A stretch of 64,000 bases of DNA, from contig NZ_CM001841.1 of NCBI RefSeq assembly GCF_000365305.1, positions 3,958,934 to 4,022,933 on the forward strand, read 5' to 3'. Positions 30,409-41,845 of the stretch are shown piece by piece. This DNA is from Dickeya dianthicola NCPPB 453 (lineage in GTDB: Bacteria; Pseudomonadota; Gammaproteobacteria; Enterobacterales; Enterobacteriaceae). Each line of letters starts with the position of its first letter. The stretch's first letter is position 1. The notes under the pieces were generated by a model. It saw only the letters and a program-made list of their open reading frames with translations. It was not told where the DNA came from and ran no database searches. Both the position numbers and the translations under genes were made by a program.

Positions 30409-31674
30409 TTATTCTCTCCCTACGCGAATGTTCTCGTCGCGCTGCGCGTTGGCGCGGCGTTGATCCATAATGTTGCCGTTGTTGCCGGAAGAACGCGGCG
30501 CATAGCCGACACCACTACTGTTTGATGAGGTTGACGGCAGACGCAACGGCGCTGGATTGGCGGCATTGCCGCTCGTCGGCGCACTGGGCGAAACGCCCCC
30601 CTGACCACGCATCAGCTGATCAAGCGGCAGGACCATCAGGTTGTTGCTCTTGTCGCTCACCAGCACCTTGTTGGTGTGGCTTAGCACACGTTCCATCGTC
30701 TCGATGTAGAGACGCTCGCGGGTAATTTCCGGTGCGGCTTTATACTCCGGCAACAGACGTGAGAAACGGGAAACTTCACCCTGTGCTTCCAGAACGGTAC
30801 GGTCTTTATAGGCGCGGGATTCTTCCAGAATACGCTGAGCTTGACCATTGGCGCGCGGCTGAACTTCGTTGGCGTAGGCTTCCGCCTCACGGATATACTG
30901 CTGCTCGTTTTCACGAGCGGCGATCGCATCGTCAAACGCGGCTTTGACTTCCTCAGGCGGGCGAGCAGTCTGGAAGTTCACGTCCAGCAGGGTGATGCCC
31001 ATGTCATACGGACGTACGGTTTCCTCCAGCACGCGCTGGGTATCCGTACGCACGATGGTACGCCCTTCGGTCAGGATTTTATCCATCGTGTATTTGCCGA
31101 TTACCCCGCGCAGCGCGCTATCGGTAGCCTGGCGCAGGCTGTCATCGGCATTGGTGACGCTAAACAGATATTTGTCCGGCTGTGTGACGCGATACTGGAC
31201 GTTCATCTCCACCCGCACCACATTTTCGTCGGACGTCAGCATAACGCCGGACGTCGCCAGTTCGCGGACGGATTCAACGTTTACGGCACGCACCGAATCA
31301 ACAAAGGTTGGTTTCCAGTTAAGGCCCGGACCAACCAAATGGCTGAATTTGCCGAAACGGGTGACCACGCCGCGCTCTGCTTCCTTGATGGTGTAGAAAC
31401 CGCTGACGCCCCACACCACCACTGCAGCCGCCACGACCAGCCCCAGAATACGGCCGCCGTTGCCGCCGCTCCCCTGAGAACCGGTACCGGAACCAGACGA
31501 CTTGCCACCCAGTTCGCCGAGCTTTTTGCTCAACTTACGGAATATATCGTCGAGGTCAGGCGGTCCCTGATCCCGTCCACCTTTATTGTTTCCGCCAGAG
31601 TTGCCGCTATTGTTATTGCTGCTCCCCCACGGGTCGCGGTCCTGTCCGTTGTTACCGGGCTGATTCCACGCCAT
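30409..31674 (-). CDS. hflK: HflK, SPFH-family regulator of FtsH protease
   Basis: Partner of HflC. The 421 residues open with the family's glycine- and asparagine-rich stretch MAWNQPGNNGQDRDPWGSS and GPPDLDDIFRKLSKKL. One membrane helix lies near 80-97, followed by the band-7 domain (EAERGVVTRFGKFSHL). The low-complexity C-terminal tail is rich in Asn, Ser and Pro. This ATG, with GGAG ahead of it, was preferred to one four codons upstream because it gives the E. coli N-terminus. Confidence 0.96.
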   Translation of the reverse strand: MAWNQPGNNGQDRDPWGSSNNNSGNSGGNNKGGRDQGPPDLDDIFRKLSKKLGELGGKSSGSGTGSQGSGGNGGRILGLVVAAAVVVWGVSGFYTIKEAERGVVTRFGKFSHLVGPGLNWKPTFVDSVRAVNVESVRELATSGVMLTSDENVVRVEMNVQYRVTQPDKYLFSVTNADDSLRQATDSALRGVIGKYTMDKILTEGRTIVRTDTQRVLEETVRPYDMGITLLDVNFQTARPPEEVKAAFDDAIAARENEQQYIREAEAYANEVQPRANGQAQRILEESRAYKDRTVLEAQGEVSRFSRLLPEYKAAPEITRERLYIETMERVLSHTNKVLVSDKSNNLMVLPLDQLMRGQGGVSPSAPTSGNAANPAPLRLPSTSSNSSGVGYAPRSSGNNGNIMDQRRANAQRDENIRVGRE

Positions 31675-31746
31675 GTTTAGCTCCATTCATTATGATAGGT
31701 ATTTTTCGGGGTCAATGTCCCAGAGTTATGAGACTGTCTGTGTCGC

Positions 31747-33027
31747 TCAGACAATATAATCCTGCAATTTCTGCTCCTGTTTGCACAGGCGCCGCCAGTC
31801 GATAATGGGCATTCTGACCACCAACCCTACGCTGCCGTCTTCCTCAATCCATTCTTTTTCTATTGCCTGAAGCTGGTAGAAACGGCTTCGCAGGTGCCCG
31901 GCCTGCGGAGGAAGATGCAGAGAATAATGCGCAATTTCCCCGGAAAGCCGTTCCGTCAACGCCTGGAATAATAATGGAATCCCTTCTCCGGTCTGGGCAG
32001 AAAGCCATACCCTGATCGGTCGGTTCTCTGCATCACGATCGATACGCGGTTCAACGTTTTCCAGCCGGTCGATCTTGTTCATGACCAGCAGAAACGGAAT
32101 ATCGTCCGCTTCGATTTCAGCCAATACCTCATCCACGGCATCAATGTTTTCATCGACGCGAACATCAGAGGCATCAACCACATGCAACAGCAAGGCCGCT
32201 TCCCGGGTTTCCTGCAGCGTCGCTTTAAACGCCGCCACCAGATCATGCGGCAACTCACGGATGAAACCGACGGTATCCGCCAGTACAGTATCCCCGACAT
32301 CATCCACATTGATGCGTCGCAAGGTCGGATCCAGCGTGGCAAACAGTTGATCGGCGGCATAAACATCCGCCGATGTGATGCGATTGAACAGGGTCGATTT
32401 ACCGGCGTTGGTGTACCCCACCAGCGAAACCGTCGGCACTTCGGCTCGGGTTCGCGCCCGACGCCCCTGTTCGCGCTGCTTTTCCACCCTTTCAAGGCGG
32501 GACAAGATCTGACTGATGCGGTTACGCAGCAAACGCCGGTCGGTTTCCAACTGGGTTTCGCCCGGCCCACGCAAACCGATCCCGCCTTTCTGTCTCTCAA
32601 GGTGGGTCCAGCCGCGCACCAGACGCGTCGCCAGGTGGCGCAACTGCGCCAGCTCAACCTGTAGCTTCCCCTCATGGGTACGGGCGCGCTGAGCGAAGAT
32701 ATCCAGAATCAGTCCGGTGCGGTCGATAACCCGGCATTCGCACAACCGTTCCAGATTACGCTCCTGCGCAGGCGTCAACGCATGATTGAACAACACGACA
32801 AAGGCACCGGTCGCTTTGACCGCCTGCGCGATCTCCTCCGCCTTGCCTTCGCCGACAAAATATTTGGAGTGCGGCGCCTTGCGGCTGCCGGTGATCACCT
32901 GCAACGCGTCTATTCCGGCTGAAGACACCAGAGACTCAAACTCCAGCAGATCCTCAGTATCTTTCTCTTGCGAAAAGTAAATATGAACTAGTATGGCCTG
33001 TTCACCGGCTTCATAACGGTCAAACAA
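31747..33027 (-). CDS. hflX: HflX, ribosome-rescue GTPase
   Basis: GTPase that binds and splits stalled 70S ribosomes, notably under heat stress. The 426 residues start with [20 protein letters not shown]. The HflX-specific domain has [13 protein letters not shown] and [19 protein letters not shown]. The G domain has [12 protein letters not shown] (G1), [10 protein letters not shown] (G3) and MNKIDRLE (G4). The start codon is TTG, preceded by GAGAGGG at good spacing, which suggests limited translation. Confidence 0.97.
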   Translation of the reverse strand: MFDRYEAGEQAILVHIYFSQEKDTEDLLEFESLVSSAGIDALQVITGSRKAPHSKYFVGEGKAEEIAQAVKATGAFVVLFNHALTPAQERNLERLCECRVIDRTGLILDIFAQRARTHEGKLQVELAQLRHLATRLVRGWTHLERQKGGIGLRGPGETQLETDRRLLRNRISQILSRLERVEKQREQGRRARTRAEVPTVSLVGYTNAGKSTLFNRITSADVYAADQLFATLDPTLRRINVDDVGDTVLADTVGFIRELPHDLVAAFKATLQETREAALLLHVVDASDVRVDENIDAVDEVLAEIEADDIPFLLVMNKIDRLENVEPRIDRDAENRPIRVWLSAQTGEGIPLLFQALTERLSGEIAHYSLHLPPQAGHLRSRFYQLQAIEKEWIEEDGSVGLVVRMPIIDWRRLCKQEQKLQDYIV

Positions 33028-33041
33028 CCGCGCACCCTCTC

Positions 33042-33099
33042 AGAAAAAAACGACCACGGCAGTAAAAGTCGCTGGAATCAGCGCTTTTCCCGCCGTGGT
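33042..33099 (-). terminator. Hairpin with T tract between hfq and hflX
   Basis: On the minus strand ACCACGGC and GCCGTGGT close a long, slightly bulged hairpin. Its inner arms are AAAAG-CGCTG and CAGCG-CTTTT, and CG plus seven T residues follow. It sits in the 89-bp hfq-hflX gap, so it probably lets only part of hfq transcription continue into hflX. Confidence 0.8.
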
Positions 33100-33116
33100 A
33101 AACGAGTAAAGACGCG

Positions 33117-33416
33117 TTATTCAGCGTCATCACTTTCCTGCTGCGGCTGTTGCGACGCAGACTGGTTATTGGCATGGTAGTTATTTGGGCCGGGATTATT
33201 ACTATGATGCGACACCGGACGAGACGGAACTACCGTAGAAATGGCATGTTTGTACACCATCTGGCTAACCGTGTTTTTCAGCAGAATCACAAACTGATCG
33301 AAAGACTCAATTTGACCTTGCAGCTTGATGCCATTAACCAAATAAATCGAAACCGGAACACGTTCGCGACGCAAAGCGTTCAAGAACGGATCTTGCAAAG
33401 ATTGCCCCTTAGCCAT
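33117..33416 (-). CDS. hfq: Hfq, RNA chaperone
   Basis: Hexameric Sm-like protein that pairs small RNAs with mRNAs. The 99 residues contain Sm1 (about 8-35, with [19 protein letters not shown]) and Sm2 ([14 protein letters not shown]). The disordered tail is rich in Asn, Gln and Ser and ends acidic (QQESDDAE). Gene order miaA-hfq-hflX is conserved. The 145-bp gap to miaA has a perfect tandem repeat. Confidence 0.98.
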   Translation of the reverse strand: MAKGQSLQDPFLNALRRERVPVSIYLVNGIKLQGQIESFDQFVILLKNTVSQMVYKHAISTVVPSRPVSHHSNNPGPNNYHANNQSASQQPQQESDDAE

Positions 33417-33526
33417 TCTATATTTTCCTTATTTGCTTGTTATTTGTAACAAAGAACCCTGCGGCCCTAAAATAACGTTATAAAAATTTTTTTGCCGAGA
33501 ATCAGTCAATTGTAGACACAGGCAAT

Positions 33527-33560
33527 TGTACACAATCGTCTAATGTACACAATCGTCTAA
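33527..33560. repeat. Two perfect tandem 17-bp repeats between miaA and hfq
   Basis: TGTACACAATCGTCTAA occurs twice without a gap (33527-33543 and 33544-33560). The array ends one base before the miaA stop codon, so it lies at the upstream end of the hfq leader or promoter region. Confidence 0.9.
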
Positions 33561-33561
33561 C

Positions 33562-34503
33562 CTATGCACTAACAGCCTGAATCACCTTGCGTAACGCCTC
33601 TCCAGGCCGATCGCTGTCAAACCAGCACACCTCTTCCCAGCCACGCAACCACGTCATCTGGCGCTTCGCCAACTGCCGGGTGGCGCAGATACCACGATAC
33701 ACCATTTCATCGTAATCGATCTCGCCCGACAAATATGACCACATCTGGCGATACCCGACACAACGGATTGACGGCAACGCAGGATTCAAATCCGGTCGGG
33801 CGAACAGCGCCCGGGCCTCTGTTTCAAAACCTGATTCCAACATCTGTCGGAAACGCAACGCTATCCGTTCATGCAACAACTCGCGCGTTGCCGGAGCAAT
33901 CGCAAACTGATGAACACGATAGGGCAACGCTTCGCCGGATGTCTTTGTCAACTCGGTTAAAGTGTTACCTGAAACGAAAAAAACTTCCAGTGCCCGAGAC
34001 AGTCTCTGCGGATCATTTGGATGAATCCGAGCCGCCGACACCGGATCGATGACACTCAACTGACGATGCAACGCTTCCCATCCCTCGGTCCGCGCGCGCT
34101 CTTCAATTTCTCGCCGTACCTGCGCATCCGCCGACGGCAGCGGCGACAACCCTTCCAGCAGCGCCTTGAAATACAGCATGGTGCCGCCCACCAGCAGCGG
34201 AATGCGCCCGGCGGCGGTGATCTCCGCCATCGCCTGTAATGCATCACGCCGAAAATCCGCGGCGGAATAGGCCTCGGCCGGGTCAAGAATATCGAGCAGG
34301 CGATGCGGGGCTCGCGCCAGCTCTTCCGGACCAGGCTTGGCTGTGCCGATATCCATACCGCGATAAATCAGCGCCGAATCCACGCTAATCAACTCAACGG
34401 GAAGCTGCTCGCGCAATGCCATCGCCAGCGCGGTTTTCCCGGACGCCGTCGGCCCCATGATAAAAATGGCGGGCGGATGCTGCGCCGTTTCAAACTCATT
34501 CAT
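33562..34503 (-). CDS. miaA: tRNA dimethylallyltransferase
   Basis: Adds the isopentenyl group to A37 of tRNAs that read UNN codons. The 313-residue protein has the P-loop [15 protein letters not shown], the [17 protein letters not shown] region and [19 protein letters not shown]. The C-terminal [14 protein letters not shown] is also typical. It overlaps the mutL 3' end by 8 bp. In E. coli hfq promoters lie inside or near miaA. Confidence 0.97.
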   Translation of the reverse strand: MNEFETAQHPPAIFIMGPTASGKTALAMALREQLPVELISVDSALIYRGMDIGTAKPGPEELARAPHRLLDILDPAEAYSAADFRRDALQAMAEITAAGRIPLLVGGTMLYFKALLEGLSPLPSADAQVRREIEERARTEGWEALHRQLSVIDPVSAARIHPNDPQRLSRALEVFFVSGNTLTELTKTSGEALPYRVHQFAIAPATRELLHERIALRFRQMLESGFETEARALFARPDLNPALPSIRCVGYRQMWSYLSGEIDYDEMVYRGICATRQLAKRQMTWLRGWEEVCWFDSDRPGEALRKVIQAVSA

Positions 34504-36424
34504 GCTTCAACGCCCTGATGGCGGATTCAATATCCATCACATATAACAATTCTGACGGCGGCGCTTTCACCTGCAAAGGACACAAACGCTCTACGTCGGA
34601 CAGCAACTGTACGGCCTGAGCAAGCGTCCAGTTTTCACGCTCGCTGCCGAGCCGCCCGGCTATCCACGCCGCCACCGCATCAGGCTTCACGTCATGAGAA
34701 TCAGCGAGATAGCCTAGCAGGTCAGAAATCAAGTTTTGTAAATTTTGTTGTCTCAATGGTAAAGGTACCGCCCGCAGCGTAGCACGCGGCGGCGCCAGCT
34801 CCACCTCTATTCCCAGGCGGGTCAACAGCGGCTGTTGCTGCTGCATGACCGCCAGCTCGGACGGATTCAGCGTCAGCCGCTGTGGAATCAGCAACGGCTG
34901 CGGCCGTAACCCCTCGCCAGCCTCCAATGGCGTCAACTGCGCCTGCCGGAGGTAACGCTCCGCCACGGTCAGCGACAACACCGCCAGACCTTGCTGGTAT
35001 TCCACCAGCGCATAGCTGGGCGGATACACCGTCAGCACACGCCCCAAACCCAGCGCATGGCTCTCCAGCGGCGCGTCGCCGACTGCCACGGCCTTTTCCG
35101 TCACATCATGCCGCGCCGCTGGCGTATTCTTCACGGGCGGCGCCTCACGGGCGACCGTTTGCTGCCGCGATGACTCAGTGTGCAGTAACTGCTGGTACAG
35201 CTCACCTTGTTTCTTTTGATAACCGGCGGCCTCAGTATAGGCAGGCTGGCGCTCACGGGCATGACGTCCCGGGTGACTAGCCGTGCTACCCGACGATGCC
35301 GCGCTTGCCGTTTCCGGCGCTGGCTCCGCCGGCCGGGCAAACTGGTTTTCGCCCGCGGCAGCCCGGTTTTCCGGCTGCCATGTCGCCGCAGTCTCCGTAT
35401 CGCCGACACCGGTCAGCCCCGGCGACGCCGCCTGTTGCAATACCGTCATCACCGCCTGATAGATAAAGTCATGCACCAGCCGGGCCTGATGGAAACGAAC
35501 CTCATGTTTGGCCGGGTGTACATTGACATCCACCTGATGGGGATCAACCTCCAGATACAGCACATAAGCCGGCTGCTGTTCATCGCGCAACTGATCCTGA
35601 TACGCCTGACGAATCGCATGATTGATTAAACGGTCACGCATCATGCGCTGATTGACGTAGCAATACTGCATTTCCGGCAACTGGCGCGACCCAGTTGGGT
35701 CCGCCACCCAGCCGTGAATTTTCAGATCGCCATGCTGCCAGGAAACCGCCAGCGCATGCTGCAAAAACGCCGCGCCGCAGATGCTGCCAAGCCGCCTCTC
35801 GCGCTGGGCAGGCTCCGACACGGCGCGATATTGCCGGGTCAGCTTACCGTTGTGATGCAAGGTGATCGCCACATCGAAGCGCGCCAGCGCGATGCGCCGC
35901 ACCACTTCATCGATGTGCGTGAATTCCGTTTTTTCAGTACGCAGAAACTTGCGCCTGGCCGGGGTGTTGTAAAACAGATCCAGAACTTCCAGCGTAGTGC
36001 CAACCGGGTGCGCCGCCGGTTTGACGGTCACCGCCATCTCGCGTCCCTCAGCGTAAGCCTGCCACGCTTCCACCTGCGCGTCGGTACGGGAAGTCAGTAT
36101 CAGGCGGGAGACCGAACTGATACTGGCTAACGCTTCGCCGCGAAACCCCAGACTGACAATCGCTTCCAGATCGTCAAGCGTGGCGATCTTGCTGGTGGCG
36201 TGACGGGCCAACGCCAACGCCAGCTCAGCCTTACCGATACCGCAGCCGTTATCCCGAATGCGAATCAGCTTCGCGCCGCCGCGTTCGATTTCGATATCGA
36301 TCCGCGTCGCACCGGCATCCAGGCTGTTTTCCACCAGTTCCTTGACGACGGAAGCGGGCCGCTCCACCACCTCGCCGGCAGCGATCTGGTTCGCCAACTG
36401 GGGCGGCAGCACCTGAATCGGCAT
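34496..36424 (-). CDS. mutL: MutL, DNA mismatch repair protein
   Basis: Couples MutS mismatch recognition to MutH and UvrD. The 642-residue GHKL ATPase has the N-terminal motifs [29 protein letters not shown] and [14 protein letters not shown] Pro/Ala/Ser-rich linker (about 340-450) is longer than in E. coli, where the protein is 615 residues. The C-terminal dimerisation domain is intact to the end. The ATG after GAGGAGAG was chosen over one eight codons earlier. Confidence 0.97.
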   Translation of the reverse strand: MPIQVLPPQLANQIAAGEVVERPASVVKELVENSLDAGATRIDIEIERGGAKLIRIRDNGCGIGKAELALALARHATSKIATLDDLEAIVSLGFRGEALASISSVSRLILTSRTDAQVEAWQAYAEGREMAVTVKPAAHPVGTTLEVLDLFYNTPARRKFLRTEKTEFTHIDEVVRRIALARFDVAITLHHNGKLTRQYRAVSEPAQRERRLGSICGAAFLQHALAVSWQHGDLKIHGWVADPTGSRQLPEMQYCYVNQRMMRDRLINHAIRQAYQDQLRDEQQPAYVLYLEVDPHQVDVNVHPAKHEVRFHQARLVHDFIYQAVMTVLQQAASPGLTGVGDTETAATWQPENRAAAGENQFARPAEPAPETASAASSGSTASHPGRHARERQPAYTEAAGYQKKQGELYQQLLHTESSRQQTVAREAPPVKNTPAARHDVTEKAVAVGDAPLESHALGLGRVLTVYPPSYALVEYQQGLAVLSLTVAERYLRQAQLTPLEAGEGLRPQPLLIPQRLTLNPSELAVMQQQQPLLTRLGIEVELAPPRATLRAVPLPLRQQNLQNLISDLLGYLADSHDVKPDAVAAWIAGRLGSERENWTLAQAVQLLSDVERLCPLQVKAPPSELLYVMDIESAIRALKHE

Positions 36425-36451
36425 GGACTCTCCTCGTTTCACCCACATAGA

Positions 36452-38125
36452 TCAGGCAGAGGGGATAATCAGTGTTTGCCCCAACTGCACGGTTCCGGAA
36501 GACATGTTGTTCGCCTGCTGGATAGCTTTCATGCTTACGCCATACTGACTGGCGATGGCACTCAGCGTATCGCCCCGCGCCACTTTGTGTTTTATCACGG
36601 TTGCGCTTTTCTTCACGCCCGAAGATGACGCGGCCGCCACGGGTTTGCGCTTCGCCGCCGAGGCCGTCTTGACCGCCGATAAGTCGCCAGACGGGATCTT
36701 CAGCCGTTGCCCCACCCAGACCACGTCTTTTTTCAGGCGGTTTGCTTCACGAATCGCGCCCATACTGACGCCATAATGCGCGGCGATCCCCGATAATGTT
36801 TCCCCGGTCGCGACAGTATGACGTACCGTTGCTCCCGTTGCGATCTGAGCGGGCTCAGTGGCGGTTGCGTTTTTCACCGTCTGCGAGCCGAGCGGACGGT
36901 TTTCCTGCTTTGGGATATTTTGTAACGGATGAGTCTGGAAATAGCTGCGCAACCCCTGGTAGATGGCGTTGGCAATTTTTTCCTGATACTCGTTGCTGCC
37001 CAGCAGCCGCTCCTCGCTCGGATTAGAAATGAACCCGGTTTCCACCAGCAGAGACGGAATATCCGGTGAACGCAATACGCCCAGACTGGCGTGTTCCGGC
37101 CGGCGCTTATGCAGGCTGCCGACACGTTGCAGTTCACGCAGCACTTTCATCGCCACATCATACCCCACCCGCTGTGAATGCCCGAACTGCAGATCCAGCA
37201 CCGCCTGACTCAGGTATGGATCGGCCGCGCTGTTGGCCAGCAGGTCGCCCGCGCCCCCCAGCAATTCGGATTGTTTTTCATGCTGTTCCAGCCAGTTGGC
37301 CATTTCACTGTTGGCGCGCCGGTTGGACAGTACCCATACTGATGCGCCGGTCGCGCCGCGGTTAGGCGCCGCGTCCGCATGAATCGATACCAGCAGGTTG
37401 GCCCCTTGCTTGCGCGCCACGTCCGAGCGCCCCATCACCGAAATAAAATAGTCGCCGTCACGGGTCAGCACCGGTTTGAACGCCGGGTCGGCGCTCATGA
37501 TGGCGCGCAGTTTACGGGCTATCGAGATAGTAACGTTTTTTTCATGTAGCCCGCCCGGCCCGCTGGCGCCAGGGTCCTGACCGCCGTGGCCGGCGTCAAT
37601 CGCTACGATGATTTTCTCGCCGCTGCCCGCCCGCCCCGATACACGAGTCGGCTCAGCCGCGGCCGATGTCTGAGGAACCAGAGGATTGCGCCCGGCCGGC
37701 GCCGACGGTTGCACCGGCTGAGCCACCGCTTTGCGGGCCGTCGTTTTGCGCTCGCCAGTCAGAGTAAAGGCGGCGCCATTGCCCTCCTTCACGGCCCGAA
37801 TCTGCACCTTTTGGGTCAAGTCCAGCACCAGGCGCAGGCTTTTCGGGTCTTTGGCGTTGCTGGTGCGAATGCGGGCAATCAGATTCTGGCCGTTAAACGC
37901 TAGCGGCAATCCTTTCATCATGCCGGACCGGCTGATATCGATAACCACCCGGTTTGGATTGTTCAGCGAAAAGTAGTCATACTCCGGCTGACCGCTAAAA
38001 CTTAGCGTAACAACCGCCTCGCTGGCGGCGTTATTCACCCGAATATCGGTCAGGCTGCTCGCACACAGCGGCCATGACAACATCAGTACCAGCCCCAGCA
38101 GGGCCTTCATCAACCGCACAGTCAT
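36452..38125 (-). CDS. amiB: AmiB, N-acetylmuramoyl-L-alanine amidase
   Basis: Periplasmic amidase that splits septal peptidoglycan at division, activated by EnvC. The 557 residues have a signal peptide (about 1-23), an AMIN domain (about 25-110) and the zinc amidase_3 domain starting at [14 protein letters not shown] (about 174). The ligands His and Glu are in GGLHEKNV. Two C-terminal LysM repeats follow: [20 protein letters not shown] and [19 protein letters not shown]. The protein is longer than E. coli AmiB (445 residues). It overlaps tsaE by 4 bp. Confidence 0.95.
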   Translation of the reverse strand: MTVRLMKALLGLVLMLSWPLCASSLTDIRVNNAASEAVVTLSFSGQPEYDYFSLNNPNRVVIDISRSGMMKGLPLAFNGQNLIARIRTSNAKDPKSLRLVLDLTQKVQIRAVKEGNGAAFTLTGERKTTARKAVAQPVQPSAPAGRNPLVPQTSAAAEPTRVSGRAGSGEKIIVAIDAGHGGQDPGASGPGGLHEKNVTISIARKLRAIMSADPAFKPVLTRDGDYFISVMGRSDVARKQGANLLVSIHADAAPNRGATGASVWVLSNRRANSEMANWLEQHEKQSELLGGAGDLLANSAADPYLSQAVLDLQFGHSQRVGYDVAMKVLRELQRVGSLHKRRPEHASLGVLRSPDIPSLLVETGFISNPSEERLLGSNEYQEKIANAIYQGLRSYFQTHPLQNIPKQENRPLGSQTVKNATATEPAQIATGATVRHTVATGETLSGIAAHYGVSMGAIREANRLKKDVVWVGQRLKIPSGDLSAVKTASAAKRKPVAAASSSGVKKSATVIKHKVARGDTLSAIASQYGVSMKAIQQANNMSSGTVQLGQTLIIPSA

Positions 38126-38604
38126 GGCGCTTCTTGCTCCGCCCGAGCGGCCAACGCCGCCACGATCTGCTCGCCCTGCGGCGTACGGGCATTGATCTCC
38201 GCCTGTCGGCCCGCGCCCTGATAGCCAAGATGTAATTCAACATCGGCCTGCGGCAAGAAGCCCGCGCCTTGTTGCGGCCACTCAATCAGGCAGAGGGCAT
38301 CCTGCGACAAATAGTCACGAATGCCCATGAACTCCAGTTCTTCCGGGTCCGCCAGTCGATAAAGGTCGAAGTGATAGACCGGGCGCGGCAACAGCGCATA
38401 GGGCTCTACCAGCGTATAAGTCGGGCTTTTCACATTGCCCTGATGACCCAACGCCTGTAGGAATCCGCGGCTTAGCGTGGTTTTACCTGCCCCCAGATCG
38501 CCCAGCAGATAAATAATGGTAGCACACGCGCAGGCTCGGGCTAACGCCGCTCCCAGCGCAATCGTGGCTGCCTCGTCCGGCAAAGGTAAAAAAAGCGTCT
38601 TCAT
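38122..38604 (-). CDS. tsaE: TsaE, tRNA threonylcarbamoyladenosine synthesis ATPase
   Basis: A 160-residue P-loop ATPase that works with TsaB and TsaD to make t6A37. The Walker A motif is in [20 protein letters not shown]. The region [20 protein letters not shown] and [20 protein letters not shown] are family-typical. The coding sequence overlaps nnr and amiB by 4 bp each, so the three are translationally coupled. Confidence 0.96.
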   Translation of the reverse strand: MKTLFLPLPDEAATIALGAALARACACATIIYLLGDLGAGKTTLSRGFLQALGHQGNVKSPTYTLVEPYALLPRPVYHFDLYRLADPEELEFMGIRDYLSQDALCLIEWPQQGAGFLPQADVELHLGYQGAGRQAEINARTPQGEQIVAALAARAEQEAP

Positions 38605-40142
38605 TCTGTGTTTTCTAAGGATATCCGCTCAGGATTTACATACTGCGGCAATACCGCCATCAAATCGGTTGCCAACATCCCGCGTGTGCCCTGCCGCTGC
38701 GCCAGCCAGTCCGCTGCCGCTCCGTGGGCCACACAACCGGCGCAGGCGGCGTCGTACCACGACAACCCTTGAGCCAGCATCGCCCCAATCATGCCCGCCA
38801 GCACGTCCCCCATGCCACCGGTCGCCATGCCGGGATTCCCAACATCGGCGATCGCCAATTCGCCCTGCTCACCAGCCAGCACCGTACCGGCACCTTTTAG
38901 CACTACCACGCCGCCATAGCGTTTCACCAAGCGTTGTGCAGCAAGTAAGCGATCACTTTCAATATCAGCAATCCGACAGTTCAACAAACGGGCGGCTTCG
39001 CCGGGATGCGGCGTCAAAACGCGATTCTGACGTTTATGCGGGCTGATTGCCAGCAGGTTGAGCGCATCGGCATCCCATAACATGGATTTGTTACAATTTT
39101 CTGCGATTCGCAGTGCGTTTTTTCCCCATTCACGCTGCCCTAGCCCCGGCCCAATCGCCACCACATCCGCCCATTCGACGCCCGCCTTAACCGAATCGGT
39201 GGTCAGCTCTTGCACCATCAGTTCCGGGCGAGCCACCAGCAAGGCGGCCAGATAGCTTTTGTGAGTAAGCACTCGCACTAGCCCTGCGCCACTGCGTAAC
39301 GCCGCCTCTCCGGCCATGAAAACCGCGCCGCCGGTGCCTTCGTCGCCGCCGATAATCAACAAACGGCCGTGCTCGCCTTTATGCGAACCCGGACGCCGCG
39401 GTTTCAGCCATTGCGTCAGCGATGCCGCGGTCAAACGCGCGATCGGCGCCGATTGTTGCGCCAGCCAGTCGCCGAGCCCCAAATCATGGTGGTGAAGCTG
39501 CCCGACGACATCCCGTGCCTGACCGGTTAATAAACCGGGCTTCAGCGCAATAAATGTCACCGTGTGAGCGGCGTGGATAGCGGCGCCTGCACAGACGCCG
39601 GTTTGCGCATTCAATCCGGAAGGAATATCCAGCGCGACGATCGGCGCCGGATGGCGGTTGGCCTGCGCGATAAAGGCGTCATAAGGCGCACGGGGAGCGG
39701 ACGTCAGCCCGGTTCCCAGCAAGCCGTCAATGATCAGGTCGATATCATCAGGCCACGGCGCTTCGGCATGCTGCTCGCGGCCCCCGGCATCGAACCATGC
39801 CTGACGCGCCAGATGCGCTTCTGCCGGCAAAGACCGATCGCCAATGCCCGTCACCACCGTTACCGCAATCCCTGCAGCGCGCGCCAGAGCGGCGACCACA
39901 TAGCCGTCGCCGCCGTTGTTGCCATGCCCGCACAGAATCAGCCAGTGCCGGGAGGTAGGGTATTGCTGTTGCGCGATGCGAAAAGCGGCATCGCCCGCAC
40001 GCTGCATAAGCGTATGTAATGAAACGCCGACATAGCCCGCCGCATGAGGCTCCTCACGGCGCAGCCAGTCGGGCAAAAAAACAGTACGAGGCAGGTCGGG
40101 CAATGATCCGCCGGGCTGATACACGCGATGGTCTTGATGCAT
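38601..40142 (-). CDS. nnr: Bifunctional NAD(P)H-hydrate epimerase / ADP-dependent dehydratase
   Basis: Repairs hydrated NAD(P)H. The 513-residue protein joins an N-terminal YjeF_N epimerase domain ([33 protein letters not shown]) to a C-terminal ribokinase-fold dehydratase. The dehydratase part has [47 protein letters not shown] and [14 protein letters not shown]. It heads the minus-strand nnr-tsaE-amiB-mutL-miaA-hfq series and is divergent from queG. Confidence 0.97.
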   Translation of the reverse strand: MHQDHRVYQPGGSLPDLPRTVFLPDWLRREEPHAAGYVGVSLHTLMQRAGDAAFRIAQQQYPTSRHWLILCGHGNNGGDGYVVAALARAAGIAVTVVTGIGDRSLPAEAHLARQAWFDAGGREQHAEAPWPDDIDLIIDGLLGTGLTSAPRAPYDAFIAQANRHPAPIVALDIPSGLNAQTGVCAGAAIHAAHTVTFIALKPGLLTGQARDVVGQLHHHDLGLGDWLAQQSAPIARLTAASLTQWLKPRRPGSHKGEHGRLLIIGGDEGTGGAVFMAGEAALRSGAGLVRVLTHKSYLAALLVARPELMVQELTTDSVKAGVEWADVVAIGPGLGQREWGKNALRIAENCNKSMLWDADALNLLAISPHKRQNRVLTPHPGEAARLLNCRIADIESDRLLAAQRLVKRYGGVVVLKGAGTVLAGEQGELAIADVGNPGMATGGMGDVLAGMIGAMLAQGLSWYDAACAGCVAHGAAADWLAQRQGTRGMLATDLMAVLPQYVNPERISLENTE

Positions 40143-40316
40143 GTCATCCCTCCGTCGGTAGCAGGATAGTGCGCCTCAACTTAGCAAGGTCTGCCGGGAA
40201 GCGCCATACGCGGAGAAACGGAAAAGGATAATCAATCTGCTGAATTCAATTCAGCACAAGCAGTACCGGGACAATATGATAAAATCAGACGCCCGGTTTC
40301 TTTTCGATAATGACGC

Positions 40317-41486
40317 ATGACATACCCCTACGATCTCAACGAACTCGCACCGCTCATCAAACAATGGGGACTTGAATTGGGTTTCCAGCAAGTAGGGATT
40401 TGCGACACCGATTTGTCTCATGAAGAACCCCGGCTTCAGGCATGGCTCGACAAGCAATATCACGGCGAAATGGAATGGATGGCGCGCCACGGCATGATGC
40501 GGGCCCGCCCGCATGAGCTGCTGCCTGGAACATTGCGCGTCATCAGCGTGCGCATGAATTATCTGCCGGCCAAAGCCGCGTTTGCCACTACGCTGAAAAA
40601 CCCGCACCTCGGCTATGTCAGCCGCTACGCGCTGGGGCGCGACTATCATAAGTTACTGCGTCAGCGGCTGAAAAAGCTGGGCGACCGAATTCAGGCGCAC
40701 TGCGGCGAGCTGCAGTTCCGTCCCTTTGTTGATTCCGCACCTATCATGGAACGGCCACTGGCCGCTAAAGCCGGGCTTGGATGGGTTGGCAAGCACTCAC
40801 TGGTGTTGAACCGGGAAGCGGGTTCCTGGTTCTTTCTGGGAGAACTGCTGATTGACCTGCCCTTACCAGTAGACCCGCCGGTTGAAGAACAGTGTGGTAA
40901 ATGCGTAGCCTGTATGACCACCTGCCCTACCGGCGCAATTGTCGAGCCTTATACTGTTGATGCCCGCCGTTGTATTTCTTACCTGACTATTGAGCTGGAA
41001 GGTGCGATTCCGGAGCCTCTGCGTCCGTTAATGGGAAACCGCATCTACGGCTGTGACGATTGCCAGTTGATTTGTCCCTGGAATCGCTTCTCGCAACTTA
41101 CCGACGAGCCCGATTTCAACCCGCGGGCGGACTTACATGCACCGGAACTGCTAGCGCTGTTCAACTGGGATGAAACCCGTTTTTTGCGGGTCACTGAAGG
41201 TTCCGCCATCCGGCGCATCGGCCACGAACGCTGGCTGCGCAATATCGCCGTCGCACTGGGCAACGCGCCCTATGAGGATCGGATCATTCCGGCGCTACAG
41301 GGCCGGCTGGGAGAAAGCACCTTGCTGGATGAACACATTCATTGGGCCATCGACCAACAGCTAATCCGACGCGGTCAACAATTTATTGATGTCCAGCCTA
41401 TTGATGTTCAGCCTATCGACATTCAGCCGCCGCAAAAAAAACGGTTAATCCGCGCGATAGAGAAAGGTTTGCCACGAGACGCCTGA
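40317..41486 (+). CDS. queG: Epoxyqueuosine reductase
   Basis: Cobalamin- and iron-sulfur-dependent last step of queuosine synthesis in tRNA. The 389 residues hold two 4Fe-4S motifs: CGKCVACMTTCPTGAI and CDDCQLICPW. The N-terminal cobalamin-binding part includes RDYHKLLRQRLKKLGDRI and FVDSAPIMERPLAAKAGLGW. Near the C-terminus the peptide IDVQP is repeated three times (residues 357-371). It is divergent from nnr and followed by a tRNA-Gly, as in E. coli. Confidence 0.96.
   Translation: MTYPYDLNELAPLIKQWGLELGFQQVGICDTDLSHEEPRLQAWLDKQYHGEMEWMARHGMMRARPHELLPGTLRVISVRMNYLPAKAAFATTLKNPHLGYVSRYALGRDYHKLLRQRLKKLGDRIQAHCGELQFRPFVDSAPIMERPLAAKAGLGWVGKHSLVLNREAGSWFFLGELLIDLPLPVDPPVEEQCGKCVACMTTCPTGAIVEPYTVDARRCISYLTIELEGAIPEPLRPLMGNRIYGCDDCQLICPWNRFSQLTDEPDFNPRADLHAPELLALFNWDETRFLRVTEGSAIRRIGHERWLRNIAVALGNAPYEDRIIPALQGRLGESTLLDEHIHWAIDQQLIRRGQQFIDVQPIDVQPIDIQPPQKKRLIRAIEKGLPRDA
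41385..41429 (+). repeat. Three in-frame 15-bp repeats near the queG 3' end
   Basis: ATTGATGTCCAGCCT, ATTGATGTTCAGCCT and ATCGACATTCAGCCG follow one another and encode IDVQP, IDVQP and IDIQP. The array lies after the conserved catalytic region of QueG, so copy number can vary without breaking the frame. Confidence 0.88.
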
Positions 41487-41769
41487 AATTTTGCATTGCG
41501 ATTGTTTGACAATACTGAACCATCCATCTGTGGATAATTTTAAAAAAGCGTTGGCAATCAATCATCACAAAAAGTACAAGTGATCTGTATAGCGTTTTTT
41601 ATCATAAATTTATCTTTTTATTTCAATATCTTGAAATACTATCTTTTTCATGACATTTCCAGACAGATGCAGATGGCCCGTTTTCAGGCTGTGGATAAGT
41701 CTGTTCAGAAAAGTATGAACATACGCAGAAAAACGGTATGACAGTGAAGAAATTAAGAAGTGTAAAACC

Positions 41770-41845
<76 letters not shown>

